A stretch of DNA of 64,000 nt, taken from NCBI GenBank assembly GCA_902806565.1, contig CADCXA010000025.1:2790001-2854000 (forward strand). The letters run 5' to 3'. The stretch is from Hypoxylon rubiginosum. Lineage: Eukaryota > Ascomycota > Sordariomycetes > Xylariales > Hypoxylaceae. Positions 10,763 through 22,979 of the stretch are shown here, one piece after another. A program made the position numbers and the translations under genes. The notes below the pieces were generated by a model that was not told the origin of the DNA, searched no databases, and was given only the letters and a program-made list of their open reading frames with translations. Numbering within the stretch: position 1 is the first letter of the stretch; each line of letters begins with the position of its first letter.

Positions 10763-12481
10763 TGTTGGTAATCAGATAAGGTTGTGAGAGTTCGTAGGTG
10801 TAAGTTAGAGTGGTATGTGACTATGGGATAGTAGATGCAAAGTATTGTTCGAAAGCTCCTTTGTTCACGACCTTTGTGATTTAAACTGACTGGCTTGTCT
10901 CTTGAACTTCTTCCCAGGAAATCCAGGCGTGCGCAAGGCTTCTTATATAGTTTTTACACTAGTGGGAGTTCTACCTACAATCTCGAATCGGCTCAGCGCG
11001 GCGCACATCGGATGGAACTCGTCCTCGAATTGGCAACTCGCTCCCCCAAAGTAGCGAATCGGCCATCGATGCACGATTGTATGAATCATTATATGAGCAG
11101 CAGCAAGGGGTCTTGTCGGTTTGTTCTGTAGCAATCCAGGTACGCCACAAACGTAGGCAGAACCTAATCCGACGCTCAGGGAGGTTGTCGCGCATGACTT
11201 GCGGCGACATCGCAGCAACCAGAACTATGTTTGCCAGATTGGCACATCTAATGTATATCCAATGTCTGATATACAAGAAGGATTTCAATATTTCTCGTAA
11301 TTGGGTGTTTGCTAAGAGCTGAAGGTTGGGAAATGCTTGTTTTCGTCCGCCAGATGCTGCAGGGCGTCCAATATTCCAACCGTTGCCGTCCTACAGGTAC
11401 ACATATCTCGTGTAGTACAGCAAGGGGGGTGTGCAAGCCTCGGCCGGCCGGGGCAGCGCCGGACCCAATGAGAGGGTTTTCGTCCTGACCTCGAAGGTCA
11501 AGGTACAGCCCTACCAATACCACGGGACACGGGACTCGTACTTCTGGGATTTTCAAGCTTTCCTGAGCCACAATATCCTCAAAACGATCATCATGAGCTC
11601 GAAACGGAAGCTGATAAAATAACGCTGTTCGTTCCACGGGTCGCTTACACACCGCTCCCAGCCTCATTGGTAAATCCTCACGAGAAGAATCAGCAAACTC
11701 ATGCAAACATACCTAAATGAAGATACCTTTTCGGAGCACATTCCCATTCACGTATAATAGTATGAGTGGATCGTCCGGGCATGTAATCCGGCAACGTCGG
11801 CTGCGATGACGGCGTCTCTGGATGGTGTTGGTATCGGGAAGCTACAAATAAAGAGCAAATATGAACTCAAAACTTCTCATCACCTCTGCAAATACGACAT
11901 GGGATAATTAATATAATATCACAATTTTATGGGCTGCCTAATAACTTGTTAGACTAGGTAGTCTTTAAGTGCTCCTAGAATAGTCGTGGCTTTGCTGGAT
12001 TAGTAGGTAGTTTTGGATTGGAACGAAGTTGAGTTCAATAAACCTAATCCGACCACAAGGCAACAACTTCAATATGGTAACGTCTCCATTTCTTAAATCT
12101 TTATATGTCAATATCGCTTTACTTGCCAACAATTGTGGTTCATTGAGTACCTAGGTACGCTGTCTTGTAGCCGAATGCCCTCGACTTAGTACATCTATAA
12201 CGCGTTTGAGGTTTTCACGATAGGACTAGATGTTACTAATATTTATCCACAATTACTGTGATTATTATTCTATACTTTATGATTACGTTACTCGTATACG
12301 CTGCGTAACATATCTTTCCAAGAACATCCACCTCGTACCATCCATCCCCGAAATCGTTGGGTCGCCCCCTCATACCGTCGTTATATATCCGTGAATTTCG
12401 TACAGTCCGTTCTCTTCAAGCTTGGAGGGAGGCCAATAATTCAAACATTAAGATTAGGAATTAAAGAGAGTAAACGTCCTC
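10763..12481. other. Intergenic region between two small secreted protein genes
   Basis: About 1.7 kb. The left part is the promoter of the 10.4-10.8 kb gene, with a TATA word at 10943-10949. The right part is the 3' flank of the 12.5-13.2 kb gene. A 152-codon minus-strand ORF at 11248-11706 has no recognisable domain and atypical composition; I do not call it. Confidence 0.5.
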
Positions 12482-13160
12482 TTAAGAAACGAGAACCTGG
12501 GTGACATCAACAGCCTCGCAAGTCGGGTTGTGGGGCGGCGAGGTCGTGGCCCATCCAAGGGATTGGTAGTAGTAGCCGGTGAAGTATTGCCAGCACACGT
12601 ACCACTGGTAGTTAGCGACGCCCTCGCCACTCGGGACGGGGTTGGTGCCGGGAGTGAACGTGGAGTCGTCGTAGTAGGTGTAGCCGAACAGCTTGCCGTC
12701 CGCGTCGAACCCCCACAGGTTGTACGTGCTCCAGCCGAACATCGGCGCGGCGACGTTGCTGTTTATCTGGTACTGCAGACCCAAAACCTGGTCGACGACG
12801 GCCGGGTTGCCGTCCTGGTCGGTGTACGGGAGCTTCCACGCGATGGTGCCGACTTCAGACTCTCCGACGGTGGTGTAGCTGCTAGTGTTGAAATAGTACT
12901 CGTAGACGTAGCTGTCAGGAGGCGTTTCTGGGCCCAAGCACAGTCCCTCGATGGCAGCGCCAGCGTGGCATGCGGAGGCGTAGCCTATTCTTTGTGTCAG
13001 TTTTGACGACCCTTGATGCGTTTCCCTCGTGAGACTAACCATCGATAGAGCTGCCCTCTTTGCCAGTTATGTGGAGGTAATACGGGCCTGTCTGAGTGTC
13101 TTGCGCAGACACCGCAGTAGCGGCAAGGCCGAGAAATAGAGCTGAAAGCTGTAGCTTCAT
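12482..13160 (-). CDS. Uncharacterised secreted protein, 207 aa
   Basis: Two exons (13160-13040 and 12984-12482) join in phase 1 across a 55-nt intron with GTTAGT donor and CTGAC branch, giving 207 aa. Residues 1-19 are a signal peptide ending AVSA. The mature part runs GPYYLHITGKEGSSIDGYAS, then CHAGAAIEGLC, then a Tyr/Trp-rich body (YVYEYYFNTSSY, WYVCWQYFTGYYYQ) with four cysteines and at least one N-glycosylation sequon. The pattern resembles conserved fungal secreted proteins of unknown function, but I cannot name a family. A TATAAAT box on the minus strand at 13301-13309 sits about 140 bp upstream. Confidence 0.75.
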
Positions 13161-15328
13161 GACGGTGGTATACCTAGCGAAGCGGTATGAATGTGTGTGC
13201 GGAAGTTGAGGATGATTAAAGAAGATGATTAGGTAGTAGTCTGATGATTGTGACTGTGTCTGGAGTGAAAGTGGGATTAAGCAGGAGGACAAGCCCTCCA
13301 ATTTATAGGAGAACGATTCCCGAGTCTCGACGAAGCAACAATAGTCATCACGAGGTCGTTGGTCGCTTAGGCGGTGGAAGGAATGAGATGGACTGGAAAG
13401 CGAACAGCGCGGCGGAGATGTACCGCCTACGCCGCCGGGCGACGATCGTCGGGGCTTTCGGTCCCATTGGCTCTACCCATCAGCCTCTCTGCACGTGGTT
13501 CCTCATCAAGGGACTTGACTCCCCTAGGAATAGTAAGTAAGCCCAAATTAGCTGCTAGTATTCTCAGGAACCACGAAACATCATCAGTGCTGCGATTCGA
13601 TCTGGGGTAGAAAATTCTCGTATATGCAATGTGACGCCGTAAAGCCAACCCCGGCTCGTTTGGAGCTTCAAGTAGTCAGTCACACTACCCATAGCATCCT
13701 CTATGTTTGTCAAGCCATACCAATACCCAAGTCAGGCCTAGAGTAGGCACAGCCCGGTGCTACGGGATAGCGAGATTCGGAGGCAATATCTCAGTGATAT
13801 TGCTTTAAGCTGAGGTCACTCTTCGCCTATTCCCGCTGTCATCGCAACGATCAGTCACAAAGAGGCAATTTCTTCCCCGTAAAGCCCCAAACCCCTTTAT
13901 AAGGGTATCCCTTGCTAGGCGCTTCACAATTCGTATCCATAACGGTCTTGGCCGTACGAGTTCACCGCATACTTGCATCCGTAGGCGCTAAACCCCGGAA
14001 ACATGAGATTATCAGGGAACAATGGAATTGTGAATTGTTCACAATAGAAGATATTAGAAGCAAAATACCTAGCCATGGTAACGTCGTGTTATTTGCTGAC
14101 GCCAGAGCCTCCGTAGTAGCCTATTGCTAAGTCTAGGCCGGTCACCTATTCTTTAGGACCGAAAGATATTCACAATCGCTTCTTCCGAACCGAAATTTCA
14201 TAGCATCGTCAACTCCATCCGAGCAATTTCCATACTCCGACATCTCGCCACAACATCATGGGAACGGAAGACGGCGAACTTTGGTAGATGACAAAATTTG
14301 CGATATGCCAAGGCTATAGATAGAATGGCTTTTTCAGCAAAGTATCAGTCGACTGCGCACCATCCTACACCGCTGGGGTCGTCACGATAGTGTCAGCAAT
14401 ACGATCTTTTGAGGTCGTTTCGTCGCTTGATGGTGAAGATCCCCTTTCGTACCTCTCTTGTTTACTCGGTCCCCCTAGTTCAGAAGTACTTCTTCCTTTA
14501 GTTGAACCGGAACTTCCGCAACTCTTAATAAGCTAACGCTACAAGATGCTATCGTCTCTTCCCTTTCTTGAAGGAACTCGTGGTTTAACGACTGCGAATA
14601 TGAACCTTCTCATCCGCGTTACCATCGTCATCCTATTGGTTATAAGAAAGCCGTCGCAGAGGTTAAGGGTCGAACCTCGTAAATATAAGGCCCATTACAC
14701 CTAGAGCAACGCAATGCTCTTACTACGGTGACATTCTAGATCAATAATCGAGTTATACCCAATCCTACCAAACGGGATATCCAGCCAGCACCACCGGAAA
14801 CCTCCAAATTGAGAAGCATCGGATGAACCGCTGAAGGATGGATAACGGTCCACCGTCGTTGCTACGACCACCCCTATCATGATTAAGACTCGAACAGCCG
14901 GTATTAGAGCAGCTCTCACCATATAAGAGATCTATTACAGACGACATGACCAAATTCCGTACTCGTCTGGTTAACCCAGGGCTATAGGGCCACCAATACC
15001 TACCTGATAGGCTCTGGCTAGAGCACGTTGGTGTCTTAAACCGATTAGATTTGAGACGGGTCTCTTGTCAGAGTTGAAAGAAGTACCGAGACGAACAATG
15101 TTCAAAGATGACCTCGTAAGTACCTTCCACCCTCACCGATCTAGAAGATAAAAACTGCCTCGGAAAAGGCAGGTTGTTACAGTTTCGATAAACGTGGCAC
15201 ATAAGTTGATGAATAGCAAAGTTATAACGATCAATCAGTCGTGATATCTTCTTCCTTTACGAAGTTGGCCCAGTGATACAATTTTTCCCCTTTTTCTTTT
15301 CATGTCTTCATCTCAACCCTCCAACCCC
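13161..15328. other. Intergenic, 2.2 kb
   Basis: The first 200 bp are promoter of the 207-aa secreted protein. The rest shows no coding pattern, tRNA or repeat that I can support. A GGTTCGACCC word (minus strand, near 14666) looks like a tRNA B box but has no matching A box or stems. Confidence 0.5.
13301..13309 (-). promoter_or_regulatory. TATA box of the 207-aa secreted protein gene
   Basis: CCTATAAAT on the minus strand, about 140 bp upstream of the ATG at 13160. Confidence 0.5.
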
Positions 15329-15995
15329 TTACTCATACCTCTCTGCCTCCCGCGAGCTCTGCGTAACGCTATCAGGGGCCTCATACCCCTCCGCGGATAT
15401 ACTGCCCGGCACGCTCTCGGGGGTGTAGTAGTCGGAGCCCTTGAAGTGCTCCTTGCGCGGGTTGTACTTGGTGCCCGCGACGTTGGACCGGACGGCCTCG
15501 CGGCCCTCGGCCATGGCGTCGCCGTTTCGGCCGTACGCCGTCGTCGTGTCGGTCGCGCTCGACGAGCCCACCTCCCGCGGCCGCGTCGCGTCCGCGTCGA
15601 ACTCGTTGTTGCCGCCGAAGTCACGGGCCTGGCGCTCGAGCTTGTCCTCCGGGCCGCCGACGCCTTCGAAGTGCTCGCCGCGTGTTTGTCTGGGACGATA
15701 TTAGTTGCTGCCACACGAAAAAAGGACCTCATGTATAAGTTGAAGCAACGTACCGGCCACGGGCATCTACGTCGCCACCCTCCTCGGGCGGGATCCTCTT
15801 GTTGTAGCTGGCGTTGGTGGATAGGTCCTGGTCGTATCGCACCTCGGCACCGGGGAATCTCTGTTCTACCCTCGAGTCGACGCCGGCTTCGTCATTGGGA
15901 GACGTCTTCTTTGCGCCGGTCTTCGCATCGTAGCTGTTGAGGTCTCGCTCGGCCTGGTCGGCGATGTGGCGTAGAGTTTCGACTGAGGGTGCCAT
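15329..15995 (-). CDS. Small hydrophilic conserved fungal protein, probably stress-related
   Basis: Two exons (15995-15754 and 15689-15329; 64-nt intron with GTACGT donor and AACTAAT branch) give a 200-aa protein with no membrane segment or signal peptide. It is highly polar and Gly/Arg/Asp/Glu-rich, with motifs such as RHIADQAERDLNSYDAKTGA near the N-terminus, VEQRFPGAEVRYDQDLSTN, RIPPEEGGDVDARGR and FEGVGGPEDKLERQARDFGG. The composition suggests an intrinsically disordered, hydrophilin-like protein. I cannot assign a function; a stress or desiccation role is inference from composition only. Confidence 0.7.
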
Positions 15996-17674
15996 CTTGT
16001 GTGTGTTGTGGGTAGGTTGTCGAGTATTATGACTTTGATTGTAGGGTGTGGTGAATGGTTTGGTCTGTAAGTAGGATATTTCCTGGATATATTGGTATTT
16101 TTACACTGGATTAAGACTAAAACTTTCCCTCAAACTGTTCGCAATGTCTTCCCTTTATCATTCTATTCCTACATGAACTTGACGTCAATGACGTCATCGA
16201 AATCACGATATGGAGCGCAACATGAAATCATCAGCCCCGATTTTCCAGGGGATCTGTCTCCGCCTGTGTATCCTGAGAAGGCAATCAGAGTCTGTCGAAG
16301 TGACAGCTTTGACGTTTCTTTCAGATCCAGGAGGCGAAGCTGCCTATCTAACCTCACGTAAACGTTGTACAATATGCATGTGCTACGCAAGAGAACGCCC
16401 GCAGGGGCCCAGTGTGATATCATCCGTTCCGTCCCGCACCATTTGCTCCGAGCGGCTCTGCTAACCTCTTACCTATCGTGTAAGCGAAACGCCATCATCG
16501 AACGCTGATCCCCCAAACCCTGCGGCTCGGGCGCTGGGTAGGGTTGGCAGTTTCTAGAAGCTACTACCAGCCTTACGAGTCCTTAGGTGCGCCTAATAGA
16601 TAATACCTAACGCTGAAAAGGAACGGCCAACAGGGTTCCAGTTGAGAGAGAGCTCTGTCCATGGCAGTACTACCGGTGCTATGTCTCCATGATCATGTGT
16701 AAAACTTACTCAAGTCTCAAGTTAATTAGAGAGCCGCAGCCTCTTATACAGAAACGAAATTCAAATAACTCACCACCTACGAAACCTTTATTTTTAATAG
16801 AGACGGGTTCCACATATATCACACCTGATTTATCATAGGACAGGGAACGGTTCTAAGAGGTAGCTAGGAGCGGAAGAGAACAGAACAACACTTAACATCT
16901 AGCACATGATAAATTATACTAAAATCATCTAGCTGCCTACCTAATTAACATAGGAATCTTTAATTTCTCGTTAAAGATTCTTACTGGTGCAGATAAGTTG
17001 CCTGGGTAGTAAGGACGATAGGTACATAGGTAGGTATTTCTCATTTCATTGATCACCAGATCTATAAACAAACATCCATCTACCTCTTATAGAGTTTGTG
17101 TTTAGCTTAAATGCATGGATCATAATAGTAGCATGCCATATATCCTATTACCTGCTGTGACATGATTGTCTAACCACCGTGCTGTGTCAAAGAGAATAAT
17201 GATGATACAGCATCAAGCCATATTGTTGCGAACATTGTAGACTCTCCTCCCTTACACCAATGTATCGGCTCCCGAATTGAGTAGAAGTTATTACTTATTT
17301 GAAAGTAATATCTTCAACTTGACACGATACCCCTGAGGTTCCTGCTAGCCTATCCACGAAATCTAAGCCACGAGATTTCACCGGACATGGAAGCGAGAAC
17401 GGGGAAATCTGATTAGCTGAGATGAAACTTCACGTACGTGAAGCTACCTCTGATATTAGGTGTTAGACTGAGTTACCACGGGATTTTTATAGAATAAGCT
17501 TAGATGAAACCAAAGTGTCAAGTGTTAGTAAAGAGAGAGAGTGGTTGTATAGGGAGTAGTGGTGTCACGACACAGAACCAAAAGGAGCGGAAGCAATGAC
17601 GCTTTTTCTCAAGGAGCTATGAAGCTGACTACAAATAGCTACCTACTTGTAGGGACCTAGTTAAATCCATACCT

Positions 17675-17712
17675 GGTACCGGTAGGTACCGGTAGGCACC
17701 TGGGTAGGCACC
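17675..17712. repeat. Tandem GGTACCGGTA / GGTAGGCACC units
   Basis: GGTACCGGTA occurs twice in direct succession, followed by two spaced copies of GGTAGGCACC. The units resemble the wider TACCTAGGTA-like word class of this tract. Confidence 0.8.
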
Positions 17713-18306
17713 GAGGCCCTCTGTCCTCTGAACCCAGCCCCCCTATCTACCTCCTATAGACTGCTAGTACCCGTCCAAGGGACCAAATGGCCGATAGGAT
17801 AGAGCCTTGATAAGTGGCAGATGTTCAAGTTAAATCATTATCTCATGAGCTTTGTTTTAGTGTGTATTGGCTTGTTTGAGGCTTCCACGTGGGGATGATA
17901 GATACCTAGCTGGGGCAGTTATGAATAGCCTCGGGTATTGTCTTGACAGTTTATAACGAAATAATGGGTTTCTAGGAAGGGAATCCGTCATAGTCTACCT
18001 ATGTATGTTCCTCCCTATACCGGGGCTCTAATCTTTCGCTCTTAATCCGTTGGGTGGGGAGCTGGTCTTGTTGGCCCGGATAGGGGGGGGAGGGGGCTGG
18101 GTTTGGAGGATAAAGGGCATCAGCGCCAGCCCTTTGCTTCTAGGCTGATAGCTCCTCGCACAAGAACAACAATATCGTTGCTTCTATGCCTTTCGGTTTG
18201 CGTCGTCGCACTTTGCTTCAAATCAAACCAATGGCGCTATTTTATATCGGCTCGTTGAAGGAGACAGGGATTTGATATAGAATCTACCTTCTCCTTACCA
18301 AGTTAA

Positions 18307-18335
18307 GTATGTACCTAGGTAGGTATCTAGGTATG
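18307..18335. repeat. CCTAGGTA-rich cluster
   Basis: Overlapping GTACCTAGGTA, GGTAGGTATC and CTAGGTATG words occur within 29 bp. It is one of the densest examples of the window-wide motif. Confidence 0.8.
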
Positions 18336-21300
18336 CAATTACAACCTCTAGTAAACACATGGATATATTCCAAGGCCATCCTAGCTGGTATCAACGTGAT
18401 TTGAAAGAGTTAATTCCAGTTGCCATTATTTTTTAAGTCTATAACCTCATGATTTGTAAGTCACTGAGATGGCTCCTGAATGTATGAGTTGGCAGGTATT
18501 GTAGATAGGTCACCGAGCAGGACATGGTAGATAGGAAGCCAGTGTCCCAGCAGTAGCCCACAGAACATTTCTCTTGGTTACTGAAATGTATAAGGGAACC
18601 ACGGTCACAAACTACCTAACTTACCTATCATAAATGCACCTGATGAATCTGTGCTACCAACAAAATGTGCAATTTTTCTAAGGACCTATCATCTAGAGAG
18701 CTACTAGCAGCAGGCTTATGTTGCTGTAACATAGGTCCGGCACCATGCAGAACGAGTGACTGGTATGGAGTAGCAGCATGAGCACCTACCAATGTGACAT
18801 CGAGATCCGGCATCCATTAATGGTCCCGAACCTAGACGACTGGAGATTGTTCTTACCTAAGGCTATTGTAGCAAAGGCTACGGCAGTGTCTCCTAGTGCC
18901 GGGAAGAAAAAGAAGCATTGACTAAGAGTCACTATATAGCCGAGTAGCAGGTTTGGTATGTTATTTTCCCGGTACCCTTCCCCTGAGCTGTGGTTATAGT
19001 CGACGTGTACTATAAGGAGATACATTGATAGTTGTGGGAACTATAACATCTGGGGAAGTCCGCTGCAGAGATGATCGACTAGTTGTCTCGGCAATGCTGG
19101 GTCGCATTTATGTTAACTCAGTTAGGTTTATATGATAGCTGCACCTGTAACATGAGGGCATTTGACTGTTACATCCTCGTCGTACCGTCTAATAGATCTT
19201 CCCGTTTATTCACTGGAACTCGCCATGTCAAATTCTTGGCTAACAGGACTTTATTTTACTTTGCGGAGAAACTGTTCTAATGTATTACGTACCTGGTAGG
19301 CTCGGGCAACGCTCGTGAGTACACTTTAACGCTTGGTTGCTAAATATACTTCTTGACCACTATATAGGTACTATAGCTACCGGTACACAGGCCGGCAGCT
19401 GTATACTGTTAGAGAGGTATGCGAGCAGCACTAACCGCAGAAAGAACAGGTTGCGAACTATTGCGGACGGAGAAGCAGCCTGCGCATGCCGGTCCTCATA
19501 CGCGACGTGTTAGGTCGGTAATAATCTCATGCGAAGGAAAAGATGGGGTTATACGACGGTACGGAAGGGACAAGTCTCATTGGTGCGGAGGTTACAACGT
19601 GGCTGGGAGCTTACCGGAAATTTCGAGCTGAAGTTTACTGAATATAATACCCATTAGCAATTCCCGGTCTTGGGGATCGCTTGCTCGCCTGCAGTTCGAA
19701 GGGGGGAGACCGCACATGACCGGGCACATCTGCCTGCTGCGAAGAAAATCCCGATATGACACCGAAGCGAAGATCTATCTAGTTCGGGCGAGGAGGCGCC
19801 CGGGCTGTACACTACTGGTAATATTGGACTGTTGGACTATAACTAGTTCGGCCATAGTTTGCTATTTCTTGCAACTGCGAGGACGGATGTAGGAGTACAT
19901 TGGTCGACTTTACCCGGGCACACCGATAATACATACGTATATCACAGGCCCGTCTTAGCCAAGATGGCTACCACTTCCAGCTGGAGTAATGTTATATTTT
20001 CGTGCATGAGTTGCCACGAGAAGAATAGCTTCTTTACTCTTTCGTGCTAGAGATCTAGCTATGCCGGTAGAACACAGGTACGGTAGCTTGCCGTAACGTT
20101 GAATTACGGGGTGCCACTGGATGGTCACATAGCTTGAACAAATCTGGCGGCTGTTTAGGTGCCTACCTGGTAGAATAATATATCTAGGTTACGAGAATCG
20201 AACAGACCTGGCTTTCCGCAGATGGATCTCGATTTACAACAAGCTCAGCATACGTAGATACGACCGTGCAACTTCTCTAAGGTGACCGGGAGGCTGCTAG
20301 GGCAGCGGTGGATGGCTTGCAAAGCTGCAAATCAAGGCGTAGGGATCATATCCCGTACCCTGGTGATCGCCATAAGAGCTCGAGTACTAAGCAGTGCGTA
20401 AGCCGGCCGTCTGGTGCCGCATCGTATGATAGAGGCTGAGAAGTGACTTGTCAATTTGATCTCAAGTTTCAATGGCATCTTTAAGAACCTCGACGTCTCT
20501 ATAACATAGTCGACACTGCCACAGAATCGATCGAAAAGGAATCGAAGATGGGGAAAACGACCTTAGAAACGTCGCATAACGGGTGTGATTCTGAGGCAGA
20601 ATGGTATGATGACCATCAGACAGTAATCTGCAGAAGCTTGCAGGAGGAAACCGAACATGTTTCTCCCTTTGGGGAAAATGAGTGAGCGAGGATAAGGGGG
20701 AAGAGCTTATTGGACCCAGAATTTCCAGGGATTGGAATGAACCTCAAACTCGCCGTGAGGGATGGTGGATGTGTGGATGTGTGGATGGTGAGGATGTGAG
20801 GGTAGCATTGAAGGCTTCCCATCGACGTCGCAATTTTTTTTTCTTCGAGTCCAAGGACCAACATTGGCTCGCGACCCCTTCGACCCCTTCGGGTTTGGTT
20901 CGTCGAGGGACCTGAAAGGAACGTGCGGGGCCACTTGTTAATCCTAAACTCTATCGTATTTAGCTTGTCAGATCTGCGGCAGGGATCTAAAAGACGTTTT
21001 AGCCGGAGTCGGTTGGTTCAGTTCGCTTAATATCTCGTCCAGGTACTTGGGCATCTTGGCCGCGGCCGTCTGTGACCCCTGTGGGTCAAGCATGGCCGAA
21101 CATGGTCGAGCATGAAGAGGAGGGTAGCATGGTCATGGAAGAATTCTACGTACATACTGTAGTAGTAGTCGTCAGAAACGAGCCGTGACCACGTAAGTGC
21201 ATTAAGGTAGGTGTTTAAATAATTGCCGTGCCGTCCTACCAATGCTATACCATACCTGACATCCTGAAATTGGACATTGCCAGACGCTTCTCCTTTTGTC

Positions 21301-22623
21301 AGGTTTGTCAGTGGGTTTGTCTTCTTCTACCACCAGAGCGGCATATGATGTCGTAGCTAAGTAATATAAGCGGAGCGTCTCATGACTGGTTTCAGGGGTG
21401 GGTGTTGTTCAAGCCAATAAATAGAACGGCAGGAAATGTAAGCAGCCTTACTACGTATGTAGAATAACGTCTCATAGAAACATGAGGCAAGGAAGTGGAT
21501 TTCCCTGACTGCATAACTAAACACGGCACGTTGCTATGTATATCAAGAGATATTGGTTCAAAGTAAAGCGTCGTACTAGGCCGAAAGAGTTGGAATAACC
21601 TGCTACGGACGCGAGAGTACCTAGGTAAGATTGGTATCTGCGTAGAGGACCAAAAATTAAGTAGGCTGGCTGACTGGGACTCCCGGGCTTGGATTTCTCC
21701 ATAGGACGATAGGAACCGAATAGTATCACTGTTCGGGCTAGAACATGGGTAGTGGACTGATACCAGCCGTGTAACTGGGCGGGTCGTCCAGACTCTTATT
21801 TAACAATAGATATGTTCGTAGGGACGATGTTGTGGGTCGGAGGCTTACGGGTTGATTCCACACCTAGATACGCTGTCTTATGCGATGTGTAACTTGCATA
21901 GTTGTAGTCGTAGTTGTAATCGTGGCGGCGTCCCGGGCCTTGGCGCACTCCATTCGACTCCAATCGGCCGAAAATGGGTACGCAACGGCGACTTTCACCG
22001 GAGCTTGGCTGGCTCGACCATACCACAATACGATGACACCATCTGGGAAATCTGAGATAAAGATCATCTGGAGGGCTGACCATAATGCTGTTAGGATTGT
22101 AGCCATGTGGTAAGTTTGGAGATGGCCTTGCCCACGGACGTGGTTTTCGTCTTGTCCATGCCGCACACCAATAACCCTCTCATTTCATCGACTGCCATCC
22201 ACTGGGACAACTGCCGTTCCGTAACCACCATTAGGGACCGAGGGTCAATGGCCGACGTCTTCCCCCTTTCATAGGGGTTTATAAACGTGAGTTTATTTTC
22301 GGCGTATATGAGATTGCCTGGGTCGTTCTTAGTTGAGAATCGGGTCCGTCATCGTCATATCATGGATATGTAGAAGGTGTTAGACCGGGTCGCCGTCGCT
22401 GGTAGAGCCGATTCTTTATGCCTCGACACCGGATATTGTAGAAAATAGGTAGGTTCATGCGATGGATAGGGGCGCACAGAATACGGCCATCTCCGTCTCA
22501 TGTTGAATTTCTACCTACTACATAGGTATTGCGAGAGAGGTGTGCTGAGCTTGCTGAGCTGGCTGAGATGATGAATAATCTGGGAATGAATTGCAGACGG
22601 GATATTTTTTATTAATTTAGACA

Positions 22624-22644
22624 GGCAACTGGCAACTGGCAACT
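22624..22644. repeat. (GGCAACT)x3 tandem repeat
   Basis: Three perfect 7-bp copies are seen directly, in intergenic DNA. Confidence 0.95.
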
Positions 22645-22921
22645 GGGACAGGATCACTAGCGGCCTCCACTTAATATGTACGTGTAACGCATTATTACTA
22701 CATATATGTACATAGTACCTGGATATGCGCGATACCTAATTAGTGAAGCCCCCTGGTAATTGCACAGTCTGGGGTGCCGGAATAGAACTAATAAGAGGAA
22801 AACCCGGATTTCGTGGTAACATGGGCTTATACCCACCGGGCTGCATTTCAACAGAAGGCCCTTCCATTCAACCACCAGCCCTCCATCTCACTTGCTTTGG
22901 CTGCTTTGGCTGCTTGGCACC

Positions 22922-22979
22922 GCACTAGGCAGCTAGGGGCCTAGGGGCACAGGAACCTAGGAGTCTAGGAGCCTAGGGC
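22922..22979. repeat. CCTAGG-rich imperfect repeat block
   Basis: About six imperfect 8-10 bp units containing CTAGG occur in under 60 bp, including GGCCTAGGGG, ACCTAGGAG and GCCTAGGGC. Confidence 0.8.

Noticed and set aside
11248..11706. A 152-codon minus-strand ORF
   Set aside because: No domain, no coherent composition, no visible splice or promoter support.
14655..14700. tRNA-like B box on the minus strand
   Set aside because: No A box at the right distance and no T-stem pairing.
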